DNA of 15,033 bases from Pseudomonadota bacterium (lineage in GTDB: Bacteria > Pseudomonadota > Gammaproteobacteria > Acidithiobacillales > Acidithiobacillaceae). Below, in pieces: positions 1 through 6,094 of this stretch (its first letter is position 1; the number at the start of each line of letters is the position of its first letter). A model generated the notes under the pieces. The model saw nothing but the letters and a program-made list of their open reading frames with translations, did no database searches and was not told where the DNA came from. Position numbers and translations under genes: made by a program. The stretch spans positions 1-15,033 of the forward strand of contig JAKAVW010000034.1 of assembly GCA_021827445.1 (NCBI GenBank), read 5' to 3'.

Positions 1-357
1 CACGACCAGGACATGGGTGTTGCCATCATCCGTCGCGCCATCGAAGAGCCATTGCGTCAGATCGTCGCCAATGCTGGCGGTGAAGGCAGCGTAGTGCTGA
101 ACAAGGTTGTGGACGGTAAAAACGGCTACGGCTACAACGCCGCGACCGACGAATATGGCGACATGTTCGAGATGGGCGTCATCGACCCGACCAAGGTCAC
201 CCGCACCGCGTTGCAGAAGGCCTCCAGTATTGCTGGCCTGATGATCACCACGGAAGCCATGATCACCGAACTGCCGAAGAGAGATGACAAGTCCGGCGGC
301 GATATGGGCGACATGGGTGGCGGTATGGGCGGCATGGGTGGTATGGGCGGCTTCTAA
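1..357 (+). CDS. groL: Chaperonin GroEL, C-terminal part (5' end outside window)
   Basis: C-terminal ~118 residues of the 60-kDa chaperonin, which folds proteins in the cytoplasm as a double ring with GroES. The frame is open from base 1, so the gene starts upstream; the internal ATG at 13 is not the start. Visible family signatures are YGYNAATDEYGDM, the DPTKVTRTALQ segment, the MITTEAMITELP segment, and the disordered GGM-repeat tail ending GGMGGF. Length and order match the equatorial-domain end of E. coli GroEL. A rho-independent terminator follows about 30 bases after the stop, so this is the end of the groES-groL operon. Identification is near certain. Confidence 0.97.
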   Translation, partial: HDQDMGVAIIRRAIEEPLRQIVANAGGEGSVVLNKVVDGKNGYGYNAATDEYGDMFEMGVIDPTKVTRTALQKASSIAGLMITTEAMITELPKRDDKSGGDMGDMGGGMGGMGGMGGF

Positions 358-387
358 GCCTTACTCCCCGACGTCTGTAGCGTCAGA

Positions 388-414
388 AAGCCGGCCCTTC
401 GGGGCCGGTTTTTT
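388..414 (+). terminator. Rho-independent terminator of groL
   Basis: A perfect 7-bp GC stem (CCGGCCC at 391-397, GGGCCGG at 402-408) closed by a TTCG tetraloop and followed by six T residues (409-414). It lies about 30 bases after the groL stop. Confidence 0.93.
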
Positions 415-641
415 ATGGGTGAAGACTACGCTTGAATTCATCGACGCTGCGCGGCTTCGATCACGCCGCGTCCGGTGGAATGATGGGGTGGGCTATGGTG
501 GACCCACGAGCACCTGGGGCAGCGATCATGTCTTCGAGCAATGCGACTCTCTCGCCAAGTGCTGTGGATGCGGTGAACAGCAGGTTGAGCGCCGAGTTGG
601 GCGTTTGACTCGCAAACAGACTGGACATTTGATGTTTGATG
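415..641. other. Intergenic stretch, no gene recognised
   Basis: No reading frame here has a convincing start and ribosome site. A short hairpin (TGCTGT at 559-564, ACAGCA further on) and a GTTGGGC heptamer at 596-602 resemble pieces of a cassette recombination site, but no matching left half was found. It may be a scar left at the edge of the cassette region. Confidence 0.4.
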
Positions 642-661
642 ATGTACGTTAACACGTACAT
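642..661 (+). promoter_or_regulatory. Palindromic operator of yefM-yoeB
   Basis: Perfect 8-bp inverted repeat ATGTACGT / ACGTACAT with a 4-base TAAC spacer, 15 bases before the yefM ATG. Known YefM-YoeB operators are built on TGTACA-type hexamers; this site carries TGTACG and CGTACA half-sites. YefM, with YoeB as co-repressor, is therefore inferred to bind here and repress its own operon. A TTGACT at 604-609 could be a -35 element, but no good -10 is seen. Confidence 0.7.
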
Positions 662-676
662 GTCTGGAGATCTCAC

Positions 677-928
677 ATGGATGCAATGACTTATACTACC
701 GTTCGCGCAAACCTCGCCAGCACTATGGATAGAGTTTGCAATGACCACGAAGCCCTGATTATTACCCGCAACGGAGAACAGTCCGTGGTGATGCTTTCGC
801 TCGAAGACTTTAAAGCGCTTGAGGAAACTGCCTATCTCTTGCGCACGCCAGCTAACGCCAAGCGCCTTTTCTCGGCAGCCACACAATTGAGCGCTGGCAA
901 AGGCGTTGAGCGGAAGCTGGCGAAGTGA
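677..928 (+). CDS. yefM: Antitoxin YefM (Phd/YefM family)
   Basis: 83-residue antitoxin that binds and neutralises the YoeB RNase and represses the operon. The N-terminal half (residues 1-50) has the Phd/YefM DNA-binding fold signature, with the family segments TYTTVRANLASTMDRV, ALIITRNGEQSVVMLS and EDFKALEETAYLL. The C-terminal tail is the charged, flexible region that wraps the toxin. GGAGA at 666-670 lies 6 bases before the ATG and supports this start. The stop overlaps the yoeB start by 4 bases (GTGA), showing translational coupling. A palindromic operator lies immediately upstream. Length matches E. coli YefM (83 aa). Confidence 0.95.
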   Translation: MDAMTYTTVRANLASTMDRVCNDHEALIITRNGEQSVVMLSLEDFKALEETAYLLRTPANAKRLFSAATQLSAGKGVERKLAK

Positions 929-1179
929 AGCTGATTTTTGCGGACGAGGCATGGGATGATTACCTCTACTGGCAAAAACAAGACAAGCGCATGGTTGAAC
1001 GGATTAACAAGTTGATTCGTGAAACCCAACGCGAACCTTTCTCTGGCGTAGGAAAGCCGGAAGCATTGAAGCACGCGCTATCAGGTTTTTGGTCACGCCG
1101 CATAACAGATGAGCATCGCATGGTGTACCGCGTTGAAGGTGATGACTTGCTGATTGCTCAATTGCGTTTTCATTACTGA
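925..1179 (+). CDS. yoeB: Toxin YoeB, ribosome-dependent mRNA interferase
   Basis: 84-residue RelE-superfamily toxin that cleaves mRNA in the ribosomal A site. It starts with GTG at 925 inside the yefM stop. Every residue known to matter for E. coli YoeB catalysis is present at the same number: E46 (in KPEAL), R65 (EHRMVY), H83 and the C-terminal Y84. The segments WDDYLYWQ and LSGFWSRRIT are nearly identical to the E. coli protein. The toxin looks intact and is probably active when unopposed. A group II intron begins about 14 bases after the stop, on the opposite strand, within a probable cassette attC site. Confidence 0.96.
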   Translation: MKLIFADEAWDDYLYWQKQDKRMVERINKLIRETQREPFSGVGKPEALKHALSGFWSRRITDEHRMVYRVEGDDLLIAQLRFHY

Positions 1180-1226
1180 GTCGCCTAATCGGGATAGGGG
1201 AAGACCTCGCAATCTTACCCTCCCAC

Positions 1227-1258
1227 ACCACCGTGCATACGGGACCGTACACGGCGGT
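1227..1258 (-). ncRNA. Group II intron domain V (with domain VI at about 1197-1220)
   Basis: On the minus strand, nine-base arms ACCGCCGTG and CACGGTGGT pair around an inner TACG/CGTA helix closed by a GTCC loop. This is the size and form of the catalytic domain V hairpin. The next bases (plus 1197-1220) can form a short stem-loop expected of domain VI, ending in CCTAT near 1194. The catalytic core of the ribozyme thus appears intact although the encoded protein is not. Confidence 0.8.
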
Positions 1259-1276
1259 TCAATGAACAATTTCCTG

Positions 1277-2417
1277 TCATCCCGCGAGGGATAGCAGGCC
1301 TAAACTGCCGAAGAACCTCGCTGGCAGGGCCAGCGATAGCGCCGGGTTTTCAACAGGCGCCACGGGCCGTGTGCGCTTTACTGGTGTTCCATGCTTCGCG
1401 CACAGATACGCCGCGTTTGCGCAGTTGCCGGTCGCCTGACCTGCCCCATTGCTTCCAGATAGTGCAGCGTAACTTGCGCCGCCACCATGTGTCGATGTCG
1501 CGCAGAGGACTCAGCACCTCGGCACTGCCGAAGTACGCTTTCCAACCAAGCAGGGTTATTCTCAGCTCTGCCACGATGTCGGCCAAACGGTGGCCTCGGG
1601 TGCGGCGGGTCAGTTCCCGGATGCGGTCTTTGAATTTGTCGATGGCTTTGTCCGCCACCTTCAGTCTGGCTCCGTTCCGGCTGACCGTAAATCCCAGAAA
1701 CTTGCGTCTCGCTGGGCGATCTACCGCGCTTTTCAGCGGATTCACTGTGAGTCGCAGTGTGTCGCTGACGAAGCGTGTCACGCTTGCCATCACCCGCTCT
1801 CCTGCATGTTGGCTTCTGACCATGATGTTGCAGTCATCGGCGTAACGGGCAAAGCGGTGGCCGCGCCGTTCCAGTTCCCAGTCGAGTTCATCCAGCACGA
1901 CATTCGCCAGCACCGGCGACAGAGGGCCGCCTTGCGGTACGCCTTGTGTCGTGGCCTGTACACTGCCGTCCACACTGACTCCGACCTTGAGATAGCGGTT
2001 GATGAGGCGCAACAGGGCCGGGTCATTGGTGCGCTGTTTGAGCCGCACCATGAGCCGATCGTGATTGACGCGATCAAAGAACGCTTCGATGTCGGTGTCC
2101 ACCACCCAGGCATAGCCTGCGCGGATATCCGCCTGGACTTGTCGCACGGCCTGATGCGCCGAGCGTCCGGGGCGGAACCCGTAACTGCTGGGATGGAAGT
2201 GGGGTTCCCATTCGGCGCTGATGATTTGCGCGATGGCTTGCTGGATGAATCGGTCGACCACGGTAGGGATACCCAAGGGCCGTTCCAGCGCCCGCTCCAG
2301 CAACGCGCTAGGCGGAATTGACGCGGGGGGTCCGCCGTGTCCAGTCACGGATTCATCCTGCGGCCATGCCGCAGCCTGCTTGAGCAGGTTGTCAGATGCG
2401 ATTCCGTTGCTCTTCAT
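1277..2417 (-). pseudogene. ltrA: Group II intron reverse transcriptase/maturase, deleted and frameshifted
   Basis: The uninterrupted frame is 1350-2417 (355 aa from the ATG at 2417). RT motifs seen: LGIPTVVDRFIQQAI (RT1 end), SSYGFRPGRSAHQAV (RT2), VDTDIEAFFDRVNHD (RT3), TQGVPQGGPLSP (RT4), catalytic RYADD at about residues 191-195, KFLGF (RT7), then the maturase LLGWKAYFG motif. The sequence jumps from LLERALE straight to RPLGIPT, so about 70 residues (RT0 and most of RT1) are missing in frame. At the 3' end, the frame after AWNTSK loses its normal continuation. The expected AHGPWRL and NPALSLALPARFFGSLG segments lie in other frames, consistent with one base lost from each of two A-runs (plus positions about 1377-1379 and 1347-1350). 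The restored stop is at 1277. Probably not a functional enzyme unless the two indels are sequencing errors. Confidence 0.85.
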
Positions 2418-2465
2418 GCAGTTTCCGCGTCGTTCATGGTTCGGGCCTTCAGTGGCGCCACCCAC

Positions 2466-2833
2466 TTACTATGCCCTCTGCTGACTTCTCCACGGCTTTC
2501 AATGCCGGTTGCCCGTCATTTTGTGAGCTGTTGCCAGCGCACTGTGGTGGAGACCTCCCGGGGTAAGGCACGTCACTTTCGCTGCGCGAGCGCCGGATTT
2601 ACAAAGTGCGCCCCAACAACCGCAGATGGAGGACTTCGCGGTCACGTGCCCACTCGTCCCGGGTGCATCACGCCTCATATCCGGTTTTTGTTCATCGCCC
2701 CGCAGCTTTGGATTCAGCTTCCTTCAGACCCTACCTCACGACAACGCCCGGCCGTTTTTCTAGCCTTCGGCTCTGCGAAAACCTGGCCCCAGGACTCGCA
2801 CCTGGGTAGTTACGTGCCATGCCCGGCACACAC
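2466..2833 (-). ncRNA. Intron ribozyme 5' domains (I to III)
   Basis: A 368-base stretch without a gene, between the intron 5' end and the RT frame. It is GC-rich with several self-complementary stretches and includes the conserved pre-ORF segment (minus strand, near 2475-2495, GAGAAGTCAGCAGAGG). It is interpreted as domains I-III and the start of domain IV. Individual exon-binding sites could not be assigned by eye. Confidence 0.65.
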
Positions 2834-2868
2834 GTTTAAGCTCACCGGCGTGCAGCGCGATGTTAGCC
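2834..2868 (+). other. Probable right part of an attC site split by the intron (left part 1183-1193)
   Basis: With the intron removed, yoeB is followed by GCCTAATCGGG (1183-1193) joined to GTTTAAGCTCACC... ending in GTTAGCC (2862-2868). GCCTAAT and GTTAGCC each differ by one base from the attC core consensuses RYYYAAC and GTTRRRY. The GTTTAAGC stretch resembles the L-box side of known attC sites, and GCTCAC...GTGCAGC can fold as the inner arm. The match is imperfect, and position right after a toxin-antitoxin cassette is part of the argument. Confidence 0.42.
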
Positions 2869-2904
2869 GCTCACCGTAATAGTCAATACATTCCCCGTGA
2901 GAAG

Positions 2905-3258
2905 TCACGATTCGATCAGTCCTTTAAGCTTGCGCTGTAGGTATTGTTTTACTTTCTTGAGTTCGGCAATCCGTTGGTCAACCAGAACGATCTTGTCTTG
3001 AAAGATATTGACCTTCTCCCGGAGACTCAGCGTATTGGCTTCCCAAGCTACAACGAGTCCCTTGATCTCTGCCAAGGTGAACCCAAGAAGCTTTGCCTGT
3101 TTGATCAATAGGACACGATCAACCATTTGGTCGTCGTAGTGCTTGTAGCTGTTCGTCCCACCCCGCTCCCTTTTTCCTTCGATCAGCTCGACCTTCTCAT
3201 AGAAACGGATCGTGTCCCGAGAACACTCGGTTCTTTTTACCAATTCGCCGATTAACAC
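2905..3258 (-). CDS. MerR-family transcriptional regulator
   Basis: 117 residues from GTG at 3258; a TTG at 3276 would add six residues, but MerR proteins normally begin close to the IGEL segment as here. The N-terminal winged helix-turn-helix is clear: VLIGELVKRTECSRDTIRFYEK, followed by the wing residues GGTNSYKHYDD. The middle has the family segment LLIKQAKLLGFTLAEIKGL. The C-terminal third is a long dimerisation coiled coil (QDKIVLVDQRIAELKKVKQYL). Only one cysteine is present, so a metal-thiolate sensor like MerR or CueR is unlikely; the effector is unknown. It is divergent from the epimerase gene, and the shared intergenic region has a MerR-type promoter, so it probably controls that gene. 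Confidence 0.9.
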   Translation of the reverse strand: MLIGELVKRTECSRDTIRFYEKVELIEGKRERGGTNSYKHYDDQMVDRVLLIKQAKLLGFTLAEIKGLVVAWEANTLSLREKVNIFQDKIVLVDQRIAELKKVKQYLQRKLKGLIES

Positions 3259-3286
3259 CTTTAGCCACCCACCCAATCTTCAGCTC

Positions 3287-3318
3287 TTGACCATGGACTA
3301 TGCTCCACACTTTACACT
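3287..3318 (+). promoter_or_regulatory. MerR-type promoter with over-long spacer, upstream of epimerase
   Basis: TTGACC (3287-3292) as -35 and TACACT (3313-3318), or TTACAC one base earlier, as -10, separated by 19-20 bp instead of 17. A small dyad TGGA-N6-TCCA (3294-3307) sits near the middle of the spacer. MerR-family activators act on such stretched promoters by untwisting the DNA, so the adjacent merR is the likely regulator. Confidence 0.6.
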
Positions 3319-3351
3319 TATTGCTCGTGGTCTTCTAACTCGGAGGTTTTT

Positions 3352-4341
3352 ATGCAGAATACTGTACTGGTTACAGGAGCGAACGGACACTTGGGGAACA
3401 ATCTTGTTCGTGTGTTACTCGGAAAAGGGGAAAAGGTTGTCGCGGGAATACGCAATCCGGCTAATCGCGCGGCGCTGGCTGGTCTGGAGTGCGATATCAC
3501 CCAAATTGATCTCCTTGATAGATCATCTCTTGTAAAAGCAATGACGGGCGTCAGCGTTTTGTATCAGGTCGGAGCGGTCTTTAAACACTGGGCAAAAGAC
3601 CCCGAGCGGGAAATCTACCAGGCGAATCTTCAAGGAACCCGTAATGCACTTGAGGCGGCCGCCGAAGCGGGGGTTCGGCGGATTGTCTACGTCAGCTCAC
3701 TAGGGGCGCTGGATCGTTCTCTAACGCCGATTACCGAAATCACATGGAACCCGGTTACATCAAATGTATATTTCCGTTCAAAGGTCGATTCTGAAAAACT
3801 CGCATGGAAACTTGCCGGGGAACTGGCACTGGACGTCGTATCCGTGTTGCCGGGCGCGATGATTGGGGAGAACTGTTTCGCCATGACGCCGACAATGAGC
3901 CTCTTCAGAACAATATTGAGCGGGAAACTGACGGCCAATCCGGGTTTCTTCTTCAACTTTGTTGACGTGGCAGACATTGCCGATGGTTGTTGGCTTGCAG
4001 CGACTCGTGGGCGCCCCGGCGAGCGGTATCTGCTTGCGAACGAAAAATGCACTGGCATCGAGGAAATCATCCGAAATGCCCAGCAGGAATTTCCTGATAG
4101 CGAGATCAAAATGCCACCCACACCGCCTCGGGCGTTGTTGTGCCTTATCGTGTCGTTGATGGAATGGGTGAGCAAGATTCGTGGCGTCGAACCGGACTTG
4201 CAACGTAACTACCTCACGGAATTCAGCGTCCGCGAGGTGTGCGATATTTCAAAGGCGCGACGTGAACTTGGTTTTAATCCAAAACCACCGGGAGAGGTGC
4301 TCGTCAATACGTTGCGCTACGTTGCAGCAACGAAGCAGTAA
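3352..4341 (+). CDS. NAD(P)-dependent epimerase/dehydratase (extended SDR)
   Basis: 329-residue extended short-chain dehydrogenase/reductase. The N-terminal Rossmann fold shows TGANGHLG (residues 8-15) for nucleotide binding. Catalytic residues are visible: S115/S116 in YVSSLGA and Y140-x3-K144 in YFRSK. The FVDVADIADGCWLA segment and the GERYLLANE segment resemble dihydroflavonol-4-reductase and hopanoid-associated sugar epimerase (HpnA) relatives. The substrate cannot be read from sequence; a sugar nucleotide or a small ketone/aldehyde is possible. GGAGG at 3342-3346 lies 5 bases before the ATG. It is read away from merR under a MerR-type promoter and followed by an attC site, so the pair looks like one mobile cassette with its own promoter. 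Confidence 0.9.
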   Translation: MQNTVLVTGANGHLGNNLVRVLLGKGEKVVAGIRNPANRAALAGLECDITQIDLLDRSSLVKAMTGVSVLYQVGAVFKHWAKDPEREIYQANLQGTRNALEAAAEAGVRRIVYVSSLGALDRSLTPITEITWNPVTSNVYFRSKVDSEKLAWKLAGELALDVVSVLPGAMIGENCFAMTPTMSLFRTILSGKLTANPGFFFNFVDVADIADGCWLAATRGRPGERYLLANEKCTGIEEIIRNAQQEFPDSEIKMPPTPPRALLCLIVSLMEWVSKIRGVEPDLQRNYLTEFSVREVCDISKARRELGFNPKPPGEVLVNTLRYVAATKQ

Positions 4342-4364
4342 TCAGATATCAGGAGGAATCGCAT

Positions 4365-4415
4365 ATGCGACGCCTCTCTGACAATCATTGCCAACAGAGT
4401 ATTTTGTGTGGCTAA
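4365..4415 (+). CDS. Possible 16-residue small ORF ending inside attC
   Basis: AGGAGG at 4351-4356 lies 8 bases before an ATG that opens MRRLSDNHCQQSILCG. The TAA stop falls inside the attC core GGCTAAC. Stops within the attC R'' box are common in integron cassettes. It may be a real small peptide, or a remnant of a longer cassette gene. No family is recognised. Confidence 0.3.
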   Translation: MRRLSDNHCQQSILCG

Positions 4416-4467
4416 CGCTGCAAATCAACCGCGCGTTTAGCGTCGGCTGGATTTGCCTTGTTATGCC
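4410..4467 (+). repeat. attC integron cassette recombination site
   Basis: About 58 bases. The left core is GGCTAAC (4410-4416, fits RYYYAAC apart from the second base) and the right core is GTTATGCC (4460-4467), the GTTATGC form known from superintegron repeats. The inner arms pair: GCAAATC (4420-4426) with GATTTGC (4450-4456), then ACCG with CGGT interrupted by unpaired bases, and the tip CGC-GTTTA-GCG. Offset, imperfect pairing with extrahelical bases is the hallmark of attC sites recognised as folded bottom strand by IntI. Orientation agrees with a cassette read on the plus strand. Confidence 0.75.
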
Positions 4468-4474
4468 TGATGCC

Positions 4475-5211
4475 TCATTTATCGTTTATTTGAATTATTA
4501 CCTTTCCACAAGTTCGTGACAATTCTCTGTATTTATGTGCTTGTATTATCTCAGAAATATTAAATATCTTATCAATTTTAGTTTTCAACTTACCTTCTTC
4601 TATTAGACGACAAATATCACGGAGAGCGGTTATGTTTGGCCTCACCGCCACGAACTTTGAACTCCTGGATGTAAAATTACTTTTCAAGATGCTCCAGAAC
4701 AAGGTTGGGGTTTAGCGATTTGAATCGCATAATGGCCTACCCCACTACTCCCGCCATTGATCAAAACATGCGAGCCTGAAACCAATTGCATATTTTCAAA
4801 TAGTGCTTGCCACGCTGTAGTTGCAGCCATCGGTATCCCGGCTAATTCTTGAAATTAAAATCCATATGGTGCTATATAATACTGATTTTTCTTCAATACA
4901 ACATATTCCGCGAATGCTCCACCTTGAAGATTACCCAATCGCCCAACAACTCGATCGCCTATCCGAATATCTAAAATACCAGACCCAGTATCTTCAACAA
5001 AACCAGCTACATCAAAACCCTGTTTGGTTCTCGGTTTTAGCAAACCACTAACGAAGCGAAATCTGCCTTCTCGATTTTTCCAATCAATAGCATTGATCGA
5101 AGATGTCACAACTTTAACTAATATTTCTTCCTTCGAGGGTTTAGGTATATTAACCTCAATAACCCTCAAAACTTCAGGTTCCCCATATTTGAAATACTCA
5201 ACTCGTTTCAT
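4475..5211 (-). pseudogene. Zinc-less quinone oxidoreductase (MDR family), decayed
   Basis: Two separated parts of one NADPH:quinone reductase-like protein are seen. The N-terminal part (4855-5211) starts MKRVEYFKYGEPEVL and has the GroES-like fold segments DWKNREGRFRF, GFDVAGFVEDTG and GDRVVG. An in-frame TAA follows YGF at about 4855-4857; the same frame then continues with the expected FQELAGIPMAATTAWQALF and the nucleotide-binding GGSSGVGHYAIQIAK. One base change (TCA to TAA) explains the stop. After QIAK the Rossmann region is deleted by about 100 residues, and the C-terminus (4475-4702, LIEEGKLKTKID, CGKVIIQI) resumes in another frame. Base composition is clearly AT-rich compared with the neighbours, indicating foreign origin. 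Not functional. Confidence 0.82.
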
Positions 5212-5514
5212 TACTGTTTCCCACAGCCATTTGACTCCTAAATGTACTTTTATAGCATCCTAATTTTTACCGGACGCAGACAACAGCCTGCTTTTCCTCG
5301 CCCCAGCCGCATCGCCCCAGGTGACCCCAAAAGCACCTGCTACCTATTCGCATCGTTAGCACGCACTTCTGTCGTGGAATCTACAACGGTTCATAGCGTT
5401 ACACAACAAAACCGTGATGCTGCACCACCAAACAGTTATACCTTGGAAGACGCCGCGCTCCCAAACTATCCACTCCCCTCCCCCTGTGGCAAAATGCGCG
5501 TAAAAGGAGCATCC
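5212..5514. other. Intergenic stretch, no gene recognised
   Basis: The frame of the downstream phosphoribosyltransferase is open through much of this stretch, but without family resemblance or a good ribosome site. The composition shifts here from AT-rich (cassette side) to GC-rich (core operon side), so the boundary of the accessory region probably lies near 5270. The promoter of the operon should be here; only weak -10-like boxes (for example TTATAC at 5436-5441) were seen. Confidence 0.4.
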
Positions 5515-6084
5515 ATGACCCACACCGACAGTCGCACCGCCACCTACCCCCTCAACATCAACGGGGTACAACGTTATCTCCCCCTCTTCAAAGTGCAGCC
5601 GGACCTCGCCATCGCCGTTCTCAACATCCTCGGCGATACGGAACTGACTGAGGCTGCGGCCCACGCACTGAATGGGCGCATGGCGAACATCTCCTACGAT
5701 GTCATCGTCACCGCCGAGGCCAAGAGCATCCCCCTGGCCTACGCCCTGTCCGTGCACAGTGGGCGTCCCTATATCGTCCTGCGCAAGCACTACAAGTCCT
5801 ACATGGGTGCGGCCTTGTCCACCGAAACCCTGTCCATCACTACCGGCAAGCCCCAAACCCTGTTTCTGGATGCCAAGGATCATGCGGCAATCAGCGGTAA
5901 ACAGGTGGTGCTGGTGGATGACGTGGTCAGCACCGGCTCCACCCTGGCGGCCATGCGCGCCCTCATGGCGCAGGCAGAGGCGGAAATTGCCGCCGTCGCG
6001 GCCATCTGTACCGAAGGCAATACGGCCCAGTGGTCGGAAGTCATCGCCCTGGCGCACCTGCCGCTCTTTCCGCTCTCCGCGTAA
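5515..6084 (+). CDS. Phosphoribosyltransferase (adenine phosphoribosyltransferase-like)
   Basis: 189 residues, type I phosphoribosyltransferase fold. The PRPP-binding loop VVLVDDVVSTGSTL is at about residues 131-144, with the paired acidic residues D135 and D136. Upstream, VIVTAEAKSIPLAYALS and RPYIVLRKHYKSYMG match the adenine/xanthine phosphoribosyltransferase pattern. The base specificity is not certain. AAAAGGAG (5501-5508) lies 6 bases before the ATG at 5515 and decides this start over longer versions. The stop is 10 bases before the sat gene, so the two are co-transcribed. Adenine salvage next to sulfate activation may reflect shared adenylate metabolism (inference). Confidence 0.87.
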   Translation: MTHTDSRTATYPLNINGVQRYLPLFKVQPDLAIAVLNILGDTELTEAAAHALNGRMANISYDVIVTAEAKSIPLAYALSVHSGRPYIVLRKHYKSYMGAALSTETLSITTGKPQTLFLDAKDHAAISGKQVVLVDDVVSTGSTLAAMRALMAQAEAEIAAVAAICTEGNTAQWSEVIALAHLPLFPLSA

Positions 6085-6094
6085 GGGCCGACGC

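Larger units (their letters stand above)
1194..2833 (-). mobile_element. Group II intron with shortened reverse transcriptase ORF
   Basis: A minus-strand ribozyme retroelement. The 5' end is placed at 2831-2833, where the minus strand reads GTGTGCC, fitting the GUGYG 5' consensus. The 3' end is placed near 1194, where the minus strand ends CCCCTAT after domains V and VI. Between them are the structured domain I-III part (about 2466-2833), the conserved minus-strand segment GAGAAGTCAGCAGAGG just before the ORF, the maturase gene, and domain V at 1227-1258. At about 1.64 kb it is shorter than typical RT-encoding introns because part of the RT gene is deleted. Orientation opposite to yoeB and the epimerase, and insertion next to attC-like sequence, resemble the IIC-attC class (inference). 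Exact ends are uncertain by a few bases. Confidence 0.85.

Noticed and set aside
550..602. Possible attC ending in GTTGGGC before yefM
   Set aside because: The right core fits GTTRRRY, but no RYYYAAC partner or complementary left arm exists upstream, so it cannot be supported as a site.
461..952. 163-residue minus-strand reading frame across yefM and the upstream gap
   Set aside because: It overlaps the well-supported yefM on the other strand and shows no family pattern or ribosome site.
1590..2321. Long plus-strand frame inside the intron
   Set aside because: It is the mirror of the reverse transcriptase; the minus strand carries all RT motifs.
5270..5365. Further attC right of the quinone-reductase pseudogene (CCTAAT ... 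GTTAGCA)
   Set aside because: The two cores do not match the consensus and the intervening arms do not pair.
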